Origin: Streptomyces aculeolatus
Lineage (GTDB): Bacteria > Actinomycetota > Actinomycetes > Streptomycetales > Streptomycetaceae
Assembly: GCF_020400605.1 (NCBI RefSeq)
Contig: NZ_JAINRD010000003.1
Span: 310,001-374,000, forward strand
Length of the DNA: 64,000 bases
Reading direction: 5' to 3'
Part shown: one piece after another, positions 39,791-47,783 of the stretch
How positions within the stretch are numbered: the first letter of the stretch is position 1
Layout of the letters: each line of letters starts with the position of its first letter
Notes under the pieces: generated by a model
Told to the model about the DNA's origin: nothing
Seen by the model: only the letters and a program-made list of their open reading frames with translations
The model's database searches: none
Made by a program: the position numbers and the translations under genes

Positions 39791-41620
39791 ATGGACCGCA
39801 GCCCTGTCCCACTCTCCCCCGGGGTTCCCGCGCCCCCCTCGGTTCCCTTCCCCACCGTCGCCGTCGTCGGCCTCGGCACCATGGGCACCGGCCTGTGCGA
39901 GGTGCTGGCCCGCGCCGGCCGCGAGGTCGTCGGCATCGACGTCAGCGACGCCGCCGCCCGCGCCTGCGCCGCCGCGCTGGAGCGCGCCACGGACCGTGCC
40001 GTCGCCCGCGGCCGGCTCACCGAGGGCGCCCGCGCCGGGGTGCTGGCCCGGCTGCGTACGTTCCCCGACCTGCGCGCCGCCGCAGACGCGGACCTGGTCA
40101 TCGAGGTCGTGCCGGAGTCGTACGAGCTGAAGGAGCGGGTCATCGCGGAGCTGGACGGGATCGTGCGCCCGGGCGCGGTGCTCGCGACCGGCACCAACGC
40201 CCTGTCCGTCACCCGCCTCGCCGCGTCCTCCGCCCGCCCGGAGCGCGTCCTCGGCCTGCACTTCTTCACCCCGGTCCAGGCGATGCGGCTGGTGGAGGTG
40301 GTCTCCTCCGTGCTCACCGAGCCGGCGGCGGTCGCGCAGGTCACCGCGCTGGTGCGGGAGCTGGGCAAGGAGCCCGTCGCGGTGGGCGACCGGCCCGGGT
40401 TCATCGCCGACGGGCTGCTCTTCGGCTACCTCAACCAGGCCGCGGCGATGTACGAGTCGCGGTACGCCACCCGCGAGGACATCGACGCGGCGATGAAGCT
40501 CGGCTGCGGCCTGCCGATGGGCCCGCTGGAGCTGCTCGACCTGATCGGCATCGACACCGCGCGCACGGTGCTGGAGGCCATGTACGCCGCCTCGCAGGAC
40601 CGGCTGCACGCGCCGGCGCCCGTCCTCGGCCAGCTGGCGGCCGCGGGCCTGACCGGCCGCAAGGCGGGCCGCGGCTTCTACGCGTACGAGGCCCCCGGCA
40701 GCGGCACCGCCGTGCCGGACGCCGCGCCCGCCGCCGCCCCGCGCGGCGTGCCGCCGCGGCCGGTCGGGGAGATCGGCGTGGCCGGTTCCGGCACGATGGC
40801 CAGTGGCATCGCGGAGGTCTGCGCCAGGGCGGGGTACGCGGTCACGCTCGCCGCCCGCGGCACGGCGAAGGCGGCGGCGGCCAAGGCCCGTATCGCCGCG
40901 TCGCTGGACCGCTCCGTCGCCAGGGGCCGGCTCGGTGCCGCGGACCGCGACGCCGCGCTGGCCAGGATCTCCGCCGCCGGCGCGCTGGACGCGCTCGGCG
41001 GCGCCGGCCTGGTCGTGGAGGCCGTCGCCGAGGACCTCGCGGTCAAGCGGCAGTTGTTCGCCGCCCTGGACGCGGTCGCGCGGCCCGGCGCCGTGCTGGC
41101 CACCACCACGTCCTCGCTGCCCGTCATCGCCTGCGCCACCGCCACCTCCCGCCCCGAGGACGTGGTCGGCATGCACTTCTTCAACCCGGCGCAGGTGATG
41201 AAGCTCGTCGAGGTGGTGCGCACGGTCCGTACGGCGGACGACGCGCACGCCACGGTCCGCGAGGTCTGCGGCCGGCTGGGCAAGCACGCCGTGGACTGCG
41301 GCGACCGGGCCGGCTTCATCGTCAACGCGCTGCTGTTCCCCTATCTGAACAACGCGGTGAAGATGGTCCAGGAGCACTACGCCTCGCCGGACGACATCGA
41401 CGCCGCGATGAAGCTCGGCGGCGGCTACCCCATGGGCCCCTTCGAGCTGCTGGACGTCGTCGGGCTGGACGTCTCGCTGGCCATCGAGCGGGTCCTGCAC
41501 CGCGAGTTCCGCGACCCCGGCCTCGCGCCCGCGCCGCTGCTGGAGCACCTGGTCGCCGCCGGCTGCCTCGGCCGCAAGACGGGCCGCGGCTTCCGCGAGT
41601 ACGCGACCGCCGCGCGCTGA
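39791..41620 (+). CDS. tandem-fused 3-hydroxybutyryl-CoA dehydrogenase
   Basis: 609 residues consisting of two complete 3-hydroxyacyl-CoA dehydrogenases in a row. Each half has its own Rossmann motif (VAVVGLGTMGTGL and IGVAGSGTMASGI), the catalytic His in LHFFTPVQAM or MHFFNPAQVM, and the C-terminal GYPMGPFELLD-type domain. It oxidises or forms (S)-3-hydroxybutyryl-CoA, the step before crotonyl-CoA in the ethylmalonyl-CoA pathway. Both active sites look intact. ATG 39791 follows GGAGTCCCGCG. It precedes the TetR and ccr genes. The second half probably evolved from an internal duplication, as the two halves align throughout. Confidence 0.92.
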   Translation: MDRSPVPLSPGVPAPPSVPFPTVAVVGLGTMGTGLCEVLARAGREVVGIDVSDAAARACAAALERATDRAVARGRLTEGARAGVLARLRTFPDLRAAADADLVIEVVPESYELKERVIAELDGIVRPGAVLATGTNALSVTRLAASSARPERVLGLHFFTPVQAMRLVEVVSSVLTEPAAVAQVTALVRELGKEPVAVGDRPGFIADGLLFGYLNQAAAMYESRYATREDIDAAMKLGCGLPMGPLELLDLIGIDTARTVLEAMYAASQDRLHAPAPVLGQLAAAGLTGRKAGRGFYAYEAPGSGTAVPDAAPAAAPRGVPPRPVGEIGVAGSGTMASGIAEVCARAGYAVTLAARGTAKAAAAKARIAASLDRSVARGRLGAADRDAALARISAAGALDALGGAGLVVEAVAEDLAVKRQLFAALDAVARPGAVLATTTSSLPVIACATATSRPEDVVGMHFFNPAQVMKLVEVVRTVRTADDAHATVREVCGRLGKHAVDCGDRAGFIVNALLFPYLNNAVKMVQEHYASPDDIDAAMKLGGGYPMGPFELLDVVGLDVSLAIERVLHREFRDPGLAPAPLLEHLVAAGCLGRKTGRGFREYATAAR

Positions 41621-41682
41621 GAACCGCCCGCCCGTCCGCGGCTCGACCGACCCTCCAGTAGGCGGCGATCCGGGGGCCACGC

Positions 41683-42477
41683 ATGGAGTACGTTCCTTAC
41701 ATGTCCCAGCCTGCGAAGCCCAGCCGTGCCAACTCCAGCACCCAGCGCCTGAAGATGCGCCGCGACATCGCGGCGGCCGCGATGGAGCTGTTCGCGACCA
41801 AGGGCTACGAGGCGACGACGGTGGACGAGATCGCCGCCGCGGCGGGCGTCGCGCGCCGCACCTTCTTCCGGCACTTCCGCTCCAAAGAGGAGGCGATCTT
41901 CCCGGACCACGACGACACGCTGGAGCGGGTGAAGGCCGTCCTGGACGCCGCGCCGCCGCACGAGTACCCGCTGGACACCATCTGCCGCGGCATCCGCGAG
42001 GTCATGCGGATGTACGCGGCCCAGCCCGCCGTCTCCGTCGAGCGCTACCGGCTGACCCGGGAGGTGCCGACGCTGCGCGAGCGCGAGATCGCCTCGGTCT
42101 CCCGCTACGAGCGGCTCTTCACCCGCTATCTGCTGGGCCACTTCGACGAGGGCGCCCACCAGGACGGCGACGACGGCCCGCTGCTCGCCGAGGTCGCCGC
42201 CTCGGCCGTGGTCACCGCACACAACCACGTGCTGCGCCGCTGGCTGCGCGCGGGCGCGGAGGGCGACGTGGAGGGGCAGCTCGACCGGGCCTTCGCGGTG
42301 GTACGGGCCCGGTTCACCGGCGTCGGCCAGCCGCAGGGCCGGGGCGGCGCGGCGGGCGCGCCGGCGGTCGTCTCGGGCGGTGGCGAGGGCTCGGACGTGC
42401 TGGTCGCGGTGGCCCGTACGGACGCGCCGCTGAGCGAGGTCATGCGCACCATCGAGAAGGCGCTGAACAAGGGCTGA
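41683..42477 (+). CDS. TetR-family regulator, likely of the ethylmalonyl-CoA genes
   Basis: 264 residues (258 if the ATG at 41701 is used). The N-terminal helix-turn-helix reads AAAMELFATKGYEATTVDEI, AAGVARRTFFRHFRSKEEAIF. The C-terminal ligand domain is followed by a glycine-rich tail and a conserved-looking final helix (LSEVMRTIEKALNK). Position between the hydroxybutyryl-CoA dehydrogenase and ccr suggests it senses an acyl-CoA intermediate and controls ccr (inference). ATG 41683 has a G-rich stretch upstream but no clear Shine-Dalgarno site. Confidence 0.87.
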   Translation: MEYVPYMSQPAKPSRANSSTQRLKMRRDIAAAAMELFATKGYEATTVDEIAAAAGVARRTFFRHFRSKEEAIFPDHDDTLERVKAVLDAAPPHEYPLDTICRGIREVMRMYAAQPAVSVERYRLTREVPTLREREIASVSRYERLFTRYLLGHFDEGAHQDGDDGPLLAEVAASAVVTAHNHVLRRWLRAGAEGDVEGQLDRAFAVVRARFTGVGQPQGRGGAAGAPAVVSGGGEGSDVLVAVARTDAPLSEVMRTIEKALNKG

Positions 42478-42499
42478 CCTGCTGTTCCATCCCGCCACG

Positions 42500-42529
42500 G
42501 GCTCCCCGGCCGCCTCCGGCCGGGGAGCC
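42500..42529 (+). terminator. hairpin terminator of the TetR gene
   Basis: Perfect 13-bp stem (42500-42512 and 42517-42529) with loop CCTC, followed by TT. It begins 23 bases after the TetR stop and isolates it from the ccr operon. Confidence 0.85.
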
Positions 42530-42575
42530 TTCGCATGCTCATCCGTGCGTCCGCCCCGACATTTGAGAGAAGTTT

Positions 42576-42613
42576 TTGACACCGAGTGCCTTGCGAGCTG
42601 GCACAGCGTGCCA
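42576..42613 (+). promoter_or_regulatory. ccr operon promoter with palindrome TGGCAC-AGC-GTGCCA
   Basis: TTGACA (42576-42581), a perfect -35 box, is followed 17 bases later by a 6-3-6 palindrome (42599-42613) that covers the expected -10 position. A second inverted repeat GGTA-CGGGA-TACC lies just downstream, near 42617-42629. This fits repression by the upstream TetR protein. The remaining leader to 42849 (about 220 bases) is GC-rich. I found no cobalamin-riboswitch box in it. Confidence 0.6.
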
Positions 42614-42849
42614 TACGGTACGGGATACCCGGGTGACCGGCGCACGCCCCCGAGCGCGCTCCGGCTGTCCCCGCAAGCCCCCGGCTCGCGCACCCGGCAG
42701 GCGCCCCGTCACAGGCGCCGGGCGCCACCGCGCCCGTAGCGCGCACACCGGCCGCACCGCCGGAGCCGAACCGCCGCACGCACGCCGCACGGCTCTCACC
42801 CCCGACGTCCCTCAAGCGTTCCCCGACACGCTTCGCCGGAGGCAGCACC

Positions 42850-44268
42850 ATGAACGAGATACTCGCCGCGATCCAGGCAACCGACAGCACCGCCGCCGAC
42901 TTCGCCTCCCTGCCCCTGCCCGAGTCCTACCGGGCCGTGACGGTGCACAAGGACGAGGCGGACATGTTCGAAGGGCTCACCACCCGGCAGAAGGACCCGC
43001 GCAGGTCGCTGCACCTGGACGAGGTGCCGGTGCCGGAACTCGGCCCCGGCGAGGCCCTGGTGGCCGTCATGGCCAGCTCCGTGAACTACAACTCGGTGTG
43101 GACCTCGATCTTCGAGCCGCTGTCCACCTTCGCCTTCCTGGAGCGCTACGGCCGCCTCTCCCCGCTCGCCAAACGCCACGACCTGCCGTACCACGTGATC
43201 GGCTCCGACCTCGCCGGCGTCGTGCTGCGCACCGGACCCGGCGTCGTCGCCTGGCGGCCGGGCGACGAGGTGGTGGCGCACTGCCTGTCGGTGGAGCTGG
43301 AGAGCGCCGACGGCCACGACGACACGATGCTCGACCCCGAGCAGCGCATCTGGGGCTTCGAGACCAACTTCGGCGGCCTGGCGGAGATCGCCCTGGTGAA
43401 GTCCAACCAGCTGATGCCGAAGCCCGGCCACCTGTCCTGGGAGGAGGCCGCCGCACCCGGGCTGGTCAACTCCACCGCGTACCGCCAGCTCGTCTCCCGC
43501 AACGGCGCCGCCATGAAGCAGGGCGACAACGTGCTCATCTGGGGCGCGAGCGGCGGACTCGGCTCGTACGCGACGCAGTTCGCGCTCGCCGGCGGCGCCA
43601 CACCCATCTGCGTGGTCTCCAGCCCCGAGAAGGCCGAGATCTGCCGCCGGATGGGCGCCGAGGCGATCATCGACCGCCGCGGCGAGGACTACCGCTTCTG
43701 GCGCGACGAGCACGAGCAGGACCCGCGCGAGTGGAAGCGCTTCGGCGCGCGCATCCGCGAGCTGACCGGCGGCGAGGACGTCGACATCGTCTTCGAGCAC
43801 CCCGGCCGGGAGACCTTCGGCGCCTCCGTCTACGTCACCCGCCGCGGCGGCACCATCGTCACGTGCGCCTCCACCTCCGGCTTCGTGCACGAGTACGACA
43901 ACCGCTACCTGTGGATGTCGCTGAAGCGCATCATCGGCTCGCACTTCGCCAACTACCGCGAGGCGTGGGAGGCCAACCGGCTGATCGACAAGGGCCGGAT
44001 CCACCCCACCCTGTCGAAGACCTACCCGCTGGCCGAGACCGGCCAGGCGGCGTACGACGTCCACCGCAACCTGCACCAGGGCAAGGTCGGTGTGCTGTGC
44101 CTGGCCCCCGCCGAGGGCCTGGGCGTCCGCGACGAGGAGAAGCGCGCCGAGCACATCGACGCGATCCAGCTCTTCCGCAGCGACCCCCCGCCCGGCCCGC
44201 AGCCGCCCGGCCACCCCGGCCGCCGGCGCGCCCGGCGGCGGGCCGTCGAGCACGCCGGGAACGCGTGA
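42850..44268 (+). CDS. ccr: crotonyl-CoA carboxylase/reductase
   Basis: 472-residue medium-chain reductase that converts crotonyl-CoA, CO2 and NADPH into (2S)-ethylmalonyl-CoA, the defining step of the ethylmalonyl-CoA pathway and a source of polyketide extender units. Strong family identity: HKDEADMFEGL, VPVPELGPGEALVAVMASSVNYN, GSDLAGVVLRTG, the NADPH loop VLIWGASGGLGSYATQFA, FEHPGRETFG and the YDNRYLWMSLKRIIGSHFANY end region. ATG 42850 follows CGGAGGCAGC. The C-terminus carries a 25-residue Pro/Arg-rich tail (PPPGPQPPGHPGRRRARRR) not usual for the family. The stop overlaps the meaA start (TGATG). Confidence 0.96.
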   Translation: MNEILAAIQATDSTAADFASLPLPESYRAVTVHKDEADMFEGLTTRQKDPRRSLHLDEVPVPELGPGEALVAVMASSVNYNSVWTSIFEPLSTFAFLERYGRLSPLAKRHDLPYHVIGSDLAGVVLRTGPGVVAWRPGDEVVAHCLSVELESADGHDDTMLDPEQRIWGFETNFGGLAEIALVKSNQLMPKPGHLSWEEAAAPGLVNSTAYRQLVSRNGAAMKQGDNVLIWGASGGLGSYATQFALAGGATPICVVSSPEKAEICRRMGAEAIIDRRGEDYRFWRDEHEQDPREWKRFGARIRELTGGEDVDIVFEHPGRETFGASVYVTRRGGTIVTCASTSGFVHEYDNRYLWMSLKRIIGSHFANYREAWEANRLIDKGRIHPTLSKTYPLAETGQAAYDVHRNLHQGKVGVLCLAPAEGLGVRDEEKRAEHIDAIQLFRSDPPPGPQPPGHPGRRRARRRAVEHAGNA

Positions 44269-46292
44269 TGCCGGCCAAGGACCGGCCCTGGCTGATGCGG
44301 ACCTACGCGGGCCACTCCACCGCCGAGGCGTCGAACGAGCTGTACCGGCGCAACCTCGCCAAGGGCCAGACCGGCCTGTCGGTCGCCTTCGACCTGCCCA
44401 CCCAGACCGGCTACGACCCCGACCACGTGCTCGCGCGCGGCGAGGTCGGCCGCGTCGGCGTGCCCGTCTCGCACCTGGGCGACATGCGCCGCCTCTTCGC
44501 CGGCATCCCGCTGGACCGGACCAACACGTCCATGACCATCAACGCCACCGCGATGTGGCTGCTGGCGCTCTACCAGGTGGTCGCCGAGGAGCAGGGCCTG
44601 GACGAGGCCGGCGTCGCGAAGCTCGCCGGCACCACGCAGAACGACATCGTCAAGGAGTACCTCTCCCGCGGCACGTACGTCTTCCCGCCCGGGCCCTCGC
44701 TGCGGCTGACCACCGACACCATCGCGTACACCGTCGGGAAGATGCCGAAGTGGAACCCCATCAACATCTGCAGCTACCACCTGCAGGAGGCGGGCGCGAC
44801 GCCGGTGCAGGAGATCGCGTACGCGATGGCCACCGCGACCGCCGTCCTGGACGCGGTCCGCGACTCCGGCCAGGTGCCGGCGGAGAAGATGGGCGACGTC
44901 GTCGGCCGGGTCTCCTTCTTCGTCAACGCCGGCGTCCGGTTCGTCGAGGAGATGTGCAAGATGCGGGCGTTCACCCGCATCTGGGACACCCTCACCCGCG
45001 AGCGCTACGGCATCGAGGACCCCCGGCAGCGCCGCTTCCGCTACGGCGTGCAGGTCAACTCCCTCGGCCTGACCGAGGCGCAGCCGGAGAACAACGTGCA
45101 GCGCATCGTGCTGGAGATGCTGGCGGTGACGCTGTCGAAGGACGCCCGCGCCCGCGCCGTGCAGCTGCCCGCCTGGAACGAGGCGCTGGGCCTGCCGCGC
45201 CCGTGGGACCAGCAGTGGAGCCTGCGCATCCAGCAGGTGCTGGCGCACGAGAGCGACCTGCTGGAGTACCCCGACCTCTTCGACGGCAGCCGCGTGGTGG
45301 AGGCGCGGGTGGCCGGGCTGGTCGAGGGGGCGACCGCCGAGATGGCGCACATCGAGGAGCTCGGCGGCGCCGTCGCGGCGGTGGAGTCCGGCTACCTCAA
45401 GGCCCGGCTCGTGGCCTCGCACGCGGAGCGGCGGGCCCGGATCGAGTCGGGCGAGGAGAAGATCGTCGGGGTCAACTGCCATACCGAGACGGAGCCCAGC
45501 CCGCTCACCGCGGACCTGGACACCGCGGTCATGACGGTCGACGCGGACGTGGAGGCGCGCGTCGTCGGCGCGATGCACGAGTGGCGGCTGTCCCGGGACG
45601 AGCCGCGCGCGCAGCGGGCGCTGACGGCGCTGAAGGCCGCCGCGGCGGGTACGGCCAACCTCATGCCCCCGTCGCTGGAGTGCGCCCGCGCCGGCGTCAC
45701 CACCGGCGAGTGGGCCTGGGCGCTGCGCGACGTCTTCGGCGAGTTCCGCGCCCCCACGGGCGTCGGCGGCGCGCCGGTCGCCGTCCCGGCGGCGGACACC
45801 GGCGGCGAGGCCGCGCTCACCGCCGTACGGGCCAGGGCCGCCCGCACCGCCGCGGAGCTGGACACCGGCCGGCTGCGGCTGCTCGTCGGCAAGCCGGGCC
45901 TCGACGGGCACAGCAACGGCGCCGAGCAGATCGCGGTGCGCGCCCGGGACGCCGGCTTCGAGGTCGTCTACCAGGGCATCCGGCTGACGCCGGACCAGAT
46001 CGCCGCCGCCGCGGTCGCCGAGGACGTGCACTGCGTCGGCCTGTCCATCCTCTCCGGCTCGCACGCCCGGCTGGTCCCCGACGTCCTCGACCTGCTGCGC
46101 CGCGCCGGCGCCGGCGACGTCCCGGTGATCGTGGGCGGCATCATCCCGGCAGCGGACGCGGACGCGCTGCGCGCCGCCGGGGTGGCCGCGGTGTTCACCC
46201 CGAAGGACTTCGGAATCACCCGGATCATCGGCCGTATCGTCGACGAGATCAGGCTCGCGAACAAGCTCGACCCCCAGGAGGTCCCCGCATGA
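44268..46292 (+). CDS. meaA: ethylmalonyl-CoA mutase (MeaA)
   Basis: 674-residue coenzyme-B12-dependent mutase that isomerises (2R)-ethylmalonyl-CoA to methylsuccinyl-CoA. The barrel domain has PWLMRTYAGHSTAEASNELY, SVAFDLPTQTGYDPDH, TSMTINATAMWLLALY and NNVQRIVLEMLAVTLSKDARA. The C-terminal B12 domain has GKPGLDGHSNGAEQIA, with the cobalt-ligand His in D-x-H-x-x-G, then LSILSGSH and VIVGGIIP. The subunit is single-chain and shorter than methylmalonyl-CoA mutase. Start ATG overlaps the ccr stop by one base and its stop overlaps the next start (ATGA), so the operon is translationally coupled. Confidence 0.95.
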   Translation: MPAKDRPWLMRTYAGHSTAEASNELYRRNLAKGQTGLSVAFDLPTQTGYDPDHVLARGEVGRVGVPVSHLGDMRRLFAGIPLDRTNTSMTINATAMWLLALYQVVAEEQGLDEAGVAKLAGTTQNDIVKEYLSRGTYVFPPGPSLRLTTDTIAYTVGKMPKWNPINICSYHLQEAGATPVQEIAYAMATATAVLDAVRDSGQVPAEKMGDVVGRVSFFVNAGVRFVEEMCKMRAFTRIWDTLTRERYGIEDPRQRRFRYGVQVNSLGLTEAQPENNVQRIVLEMLAVTLSKDARARAVQLPAWNEALGLPRPWDQQWSLRIQQVLAHESDLLEYPDLFDGSRVVEARVAGLVEGATAEMAHIEELGGAVAAVESGYLKARLVASHAERRARIESGEEKIVGVNCHTETEPSPLTADLDTAVMTVDADVEARVVGAMHEWRLSRDEPRAQRALTALKAAAAGTANLMPPSLECARAGVTTGEWAWALRDVFGEFRAPTGVGGAPVAVPAADTGGEAALTAVRARAARTAAELDTGRLRLLVGKPGLDGHSNGAEQIAVRARDAGFEVVYQGIRLTPDQIAAAAVAEDVHCVGLSILSGSHARLVPDVLDLLRRAGAGDVPVIVGGIIPAADADALRAAGVAAVFTPKDFGITRIIGRIVDEIRLANKLDPQEVPA

Positions 46293-47263
46293 GCCCCGCC
46301 CCCAGCCGACCCGACCGCCTGCGGCCGCGGCGGTCCTGCCTCGCCGTGCCGGGATCCAACCCCCGGTTCCTGGAGAAGGCGCAGGGGCTGCCGGCCGACC
46401 AGGTGTTCCTGGACCTGGAGGACGCCTGCGCGCCGCTGGCGAAGCCGGACGCGCGGCACACCATCGTGAAGTTCCTCAACGAGGGCGACTGGAGCGGCAA
46501 GACGCGGGTGGTGCGGGTCAACGACTGGACGACGCACTGGACGTACCGCGACGTCGTCACGGTCGTCGAGGGCGCGGGGCCGAACCTGGACTGCCTCATG
46601 CTGCCGAAGGTCCAGGACGCCGGGCAGATCACCGCCCTGGACATGCTGCTCACCCAGATCGAGAAGACGATGGGCTTCGAGGTGGGCCGCATCGGCATCG
46701 AGGCGCAGATCGAGAACGCGAAGGGCCTGGTGAACGTCGACGACATCGCCGCCGCCTCGCCCCGGCTGGAGACCATCGTCTTCGGGCCCGCCGACTTCAT
46801 GGCGTCGATCAACATGAAGACGCTGGTCGTCGGCGAGCAGCCGCCCGGCTACCCGGCGGACGCGTACCACTACATCCTCATGCGGATCCTCATGGCCGCC
46901 CGCAGCCACGACCTCCAGGCCATCGACGGCCCGTACCTCCAGATCCGCGACGTCGACGGCTTCCGCGAGGTCGCCGGCCGCGCCGCCGCCCTCGGCTTCG
47001 ACGGCAAGTGGGTGCTGCACCCGGGCCAGGTGGCGGCGGCCAACGAGGTCTTCTCGCCGTCCCAGGAGGACTACGACCACGCCGAGCTGATCCTCGACGC
47101 CTACGAGTACTTCACCTCCGAGGAGGGCGGCAGGAAGGGCTCGGCGATGCTCGGCGACGAGATGATCGACGAGGCGAGCCGCAAGATGGCGCTCGTGGTC
47201 TCGGGCAAGGGCCGCGCCGCCGGCATGGCCCGCACCACCGCCTTCACCCCGCCGGAGGGCTGA
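46289..47263 (+). CDS. malyl-CoA/beta-methylmalyl-CoA lyase (HpcH/CitE family)
   Basis: 324-residue CitE-like lyase that splits beta-methylmalyl-CoA into propionyl-CoA and glyoxylate, and (3S)-malyl-CoA into acetyl-CoA and glyoxylate. Motifs are RRSCLAVPGSNPRFLEKAQG, DQVFLDLEDACAP, the Arg/Glu pair in RVNDWTTHWTYRD and IGIEAQIENAKGLVNVDDIA, FGPADFMASI and DGKWVLHPGQVAAANEVFSPS. It lies in the same coupled operon as ccr and meaA, with 4-base overlap upstream and one base before the next start. I know the family well; the exact substrate range is inferred from context. Confidence 0.93.
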   Translation: MSPAPSRPDRLRPRRSCLAVPGSNPRFLEKAQGLPADQVFLDLEDACAPLAKPDARHTIVKFLNEGDWSGKTRVVRVNDWTTHWTYRDVVTVVEGAGPNLDCLMLPKVQDAGQITALDMLLTQIEKTMGFEVGRIGIEAQIENAKGLVNVDDIAAASPRLETIVFGPADFMASINMKTLVVGEQPPGYPADAYHYILMRILMAARSHDLQAIDGPYLQIRDVDGFREVAGRAAALGFDGKWVLHPGQVAAANEVFSPSQEDYDHAELILDAYEYFTSEEGGRKGSAMLGDEMIDEASRKMALVVSGKGRAAGMARTTAFTPPEG

Positions 47264-47264
47264 C

Positions 47265-47783
47265 ATGCAGTTCGGACGCACCTACGAGGAGTTCGAGCCG
47301 GGCGCGGTGTACAAGCACTGGCCGGGCAAGACCGTCACCGAGTACGACGACCACCTCTTCTGCCTGCTGACCATGAACCACCACCCGCTGCACCTCGACG
47401 CGCACTACGCGGGCGAGGCCACCGACTTCGGCCGCAACGTCGTCGTCGGCAACTACGTGTACTCCCTGCTGCTCGGCATGTCCGTGCCGGACGTCTCGGG
47501 CAAGGCGATCGCCAACCTGGAGGTCGAGTCGCTGAAGCACGTGGCGCCCACCTTCCACGGCGACACGGTCTACGGCGAGACGACGGTCCTGGACAAGTGG
47601 CCGTCGAAGTCGAAGGGCGACCGCGGCATCGTGCACGTCGAGACCCGCGGCCACAAGCAGGACGGCACCCTGGTCTGCGTCTTCCGGCGCAAGGTGATGG
47701 TGCCCACGCAGGCGTACGTCCGGGAGCGCGGCGGCGAACAGCCGGGCCGTCCGGAGCCGGCCGGGCACGGCGGGGGGCAGTGA
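47265..47783 (+). CDS. mesaconyl-CoA hydratase (MaoC family)
   Basis: 172-residue MaoC-type hot-dog hydratase which adds water to mesaconyl-C1-CoA to give beta-methylmalyl-CoA. It has FEPGAVYKHWPGKTVTEYDD, the catalytic Asp/His-containing LTMNHHPLHLDAHYAGEATDFGRNVVVG region, and ESLKHVAPTFHGDTVYGETTVLDKW. The length is about half that of the double-hot-dog hydratases of alpha-proteobacteria, as expected for the actinobacterial type. ATG 47265 comes one base after the lyase stop, and its stop overlaps the acyl-CoA dehydrogenase start (TGATG). Confidence 0.92.
   Translation: MQFGRTYEEFEPGAVYKHWPGKTVTEYDDHLFCLLTMNHHPLHLDAHYAGEATDFGRNVVVGNYVYSLLLGMSVPDVSGKAIANLEVESLKHVAPTFHGDTVYGETTVLDKWPSKSKGDRGIVHVETRGHKQDGTLVCVFRRKVMVPTQAYVRERGGEQPGRPEPAGHGGGQ

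Noticed and set aside
42606..42849. Cobalamin riboswitch before ccr-meaA
   Set aside because: The leader is long and GC-rich, but I see no conserved B12-box sequence and no matching stem layout. The genes also need B12 rather than replace it.
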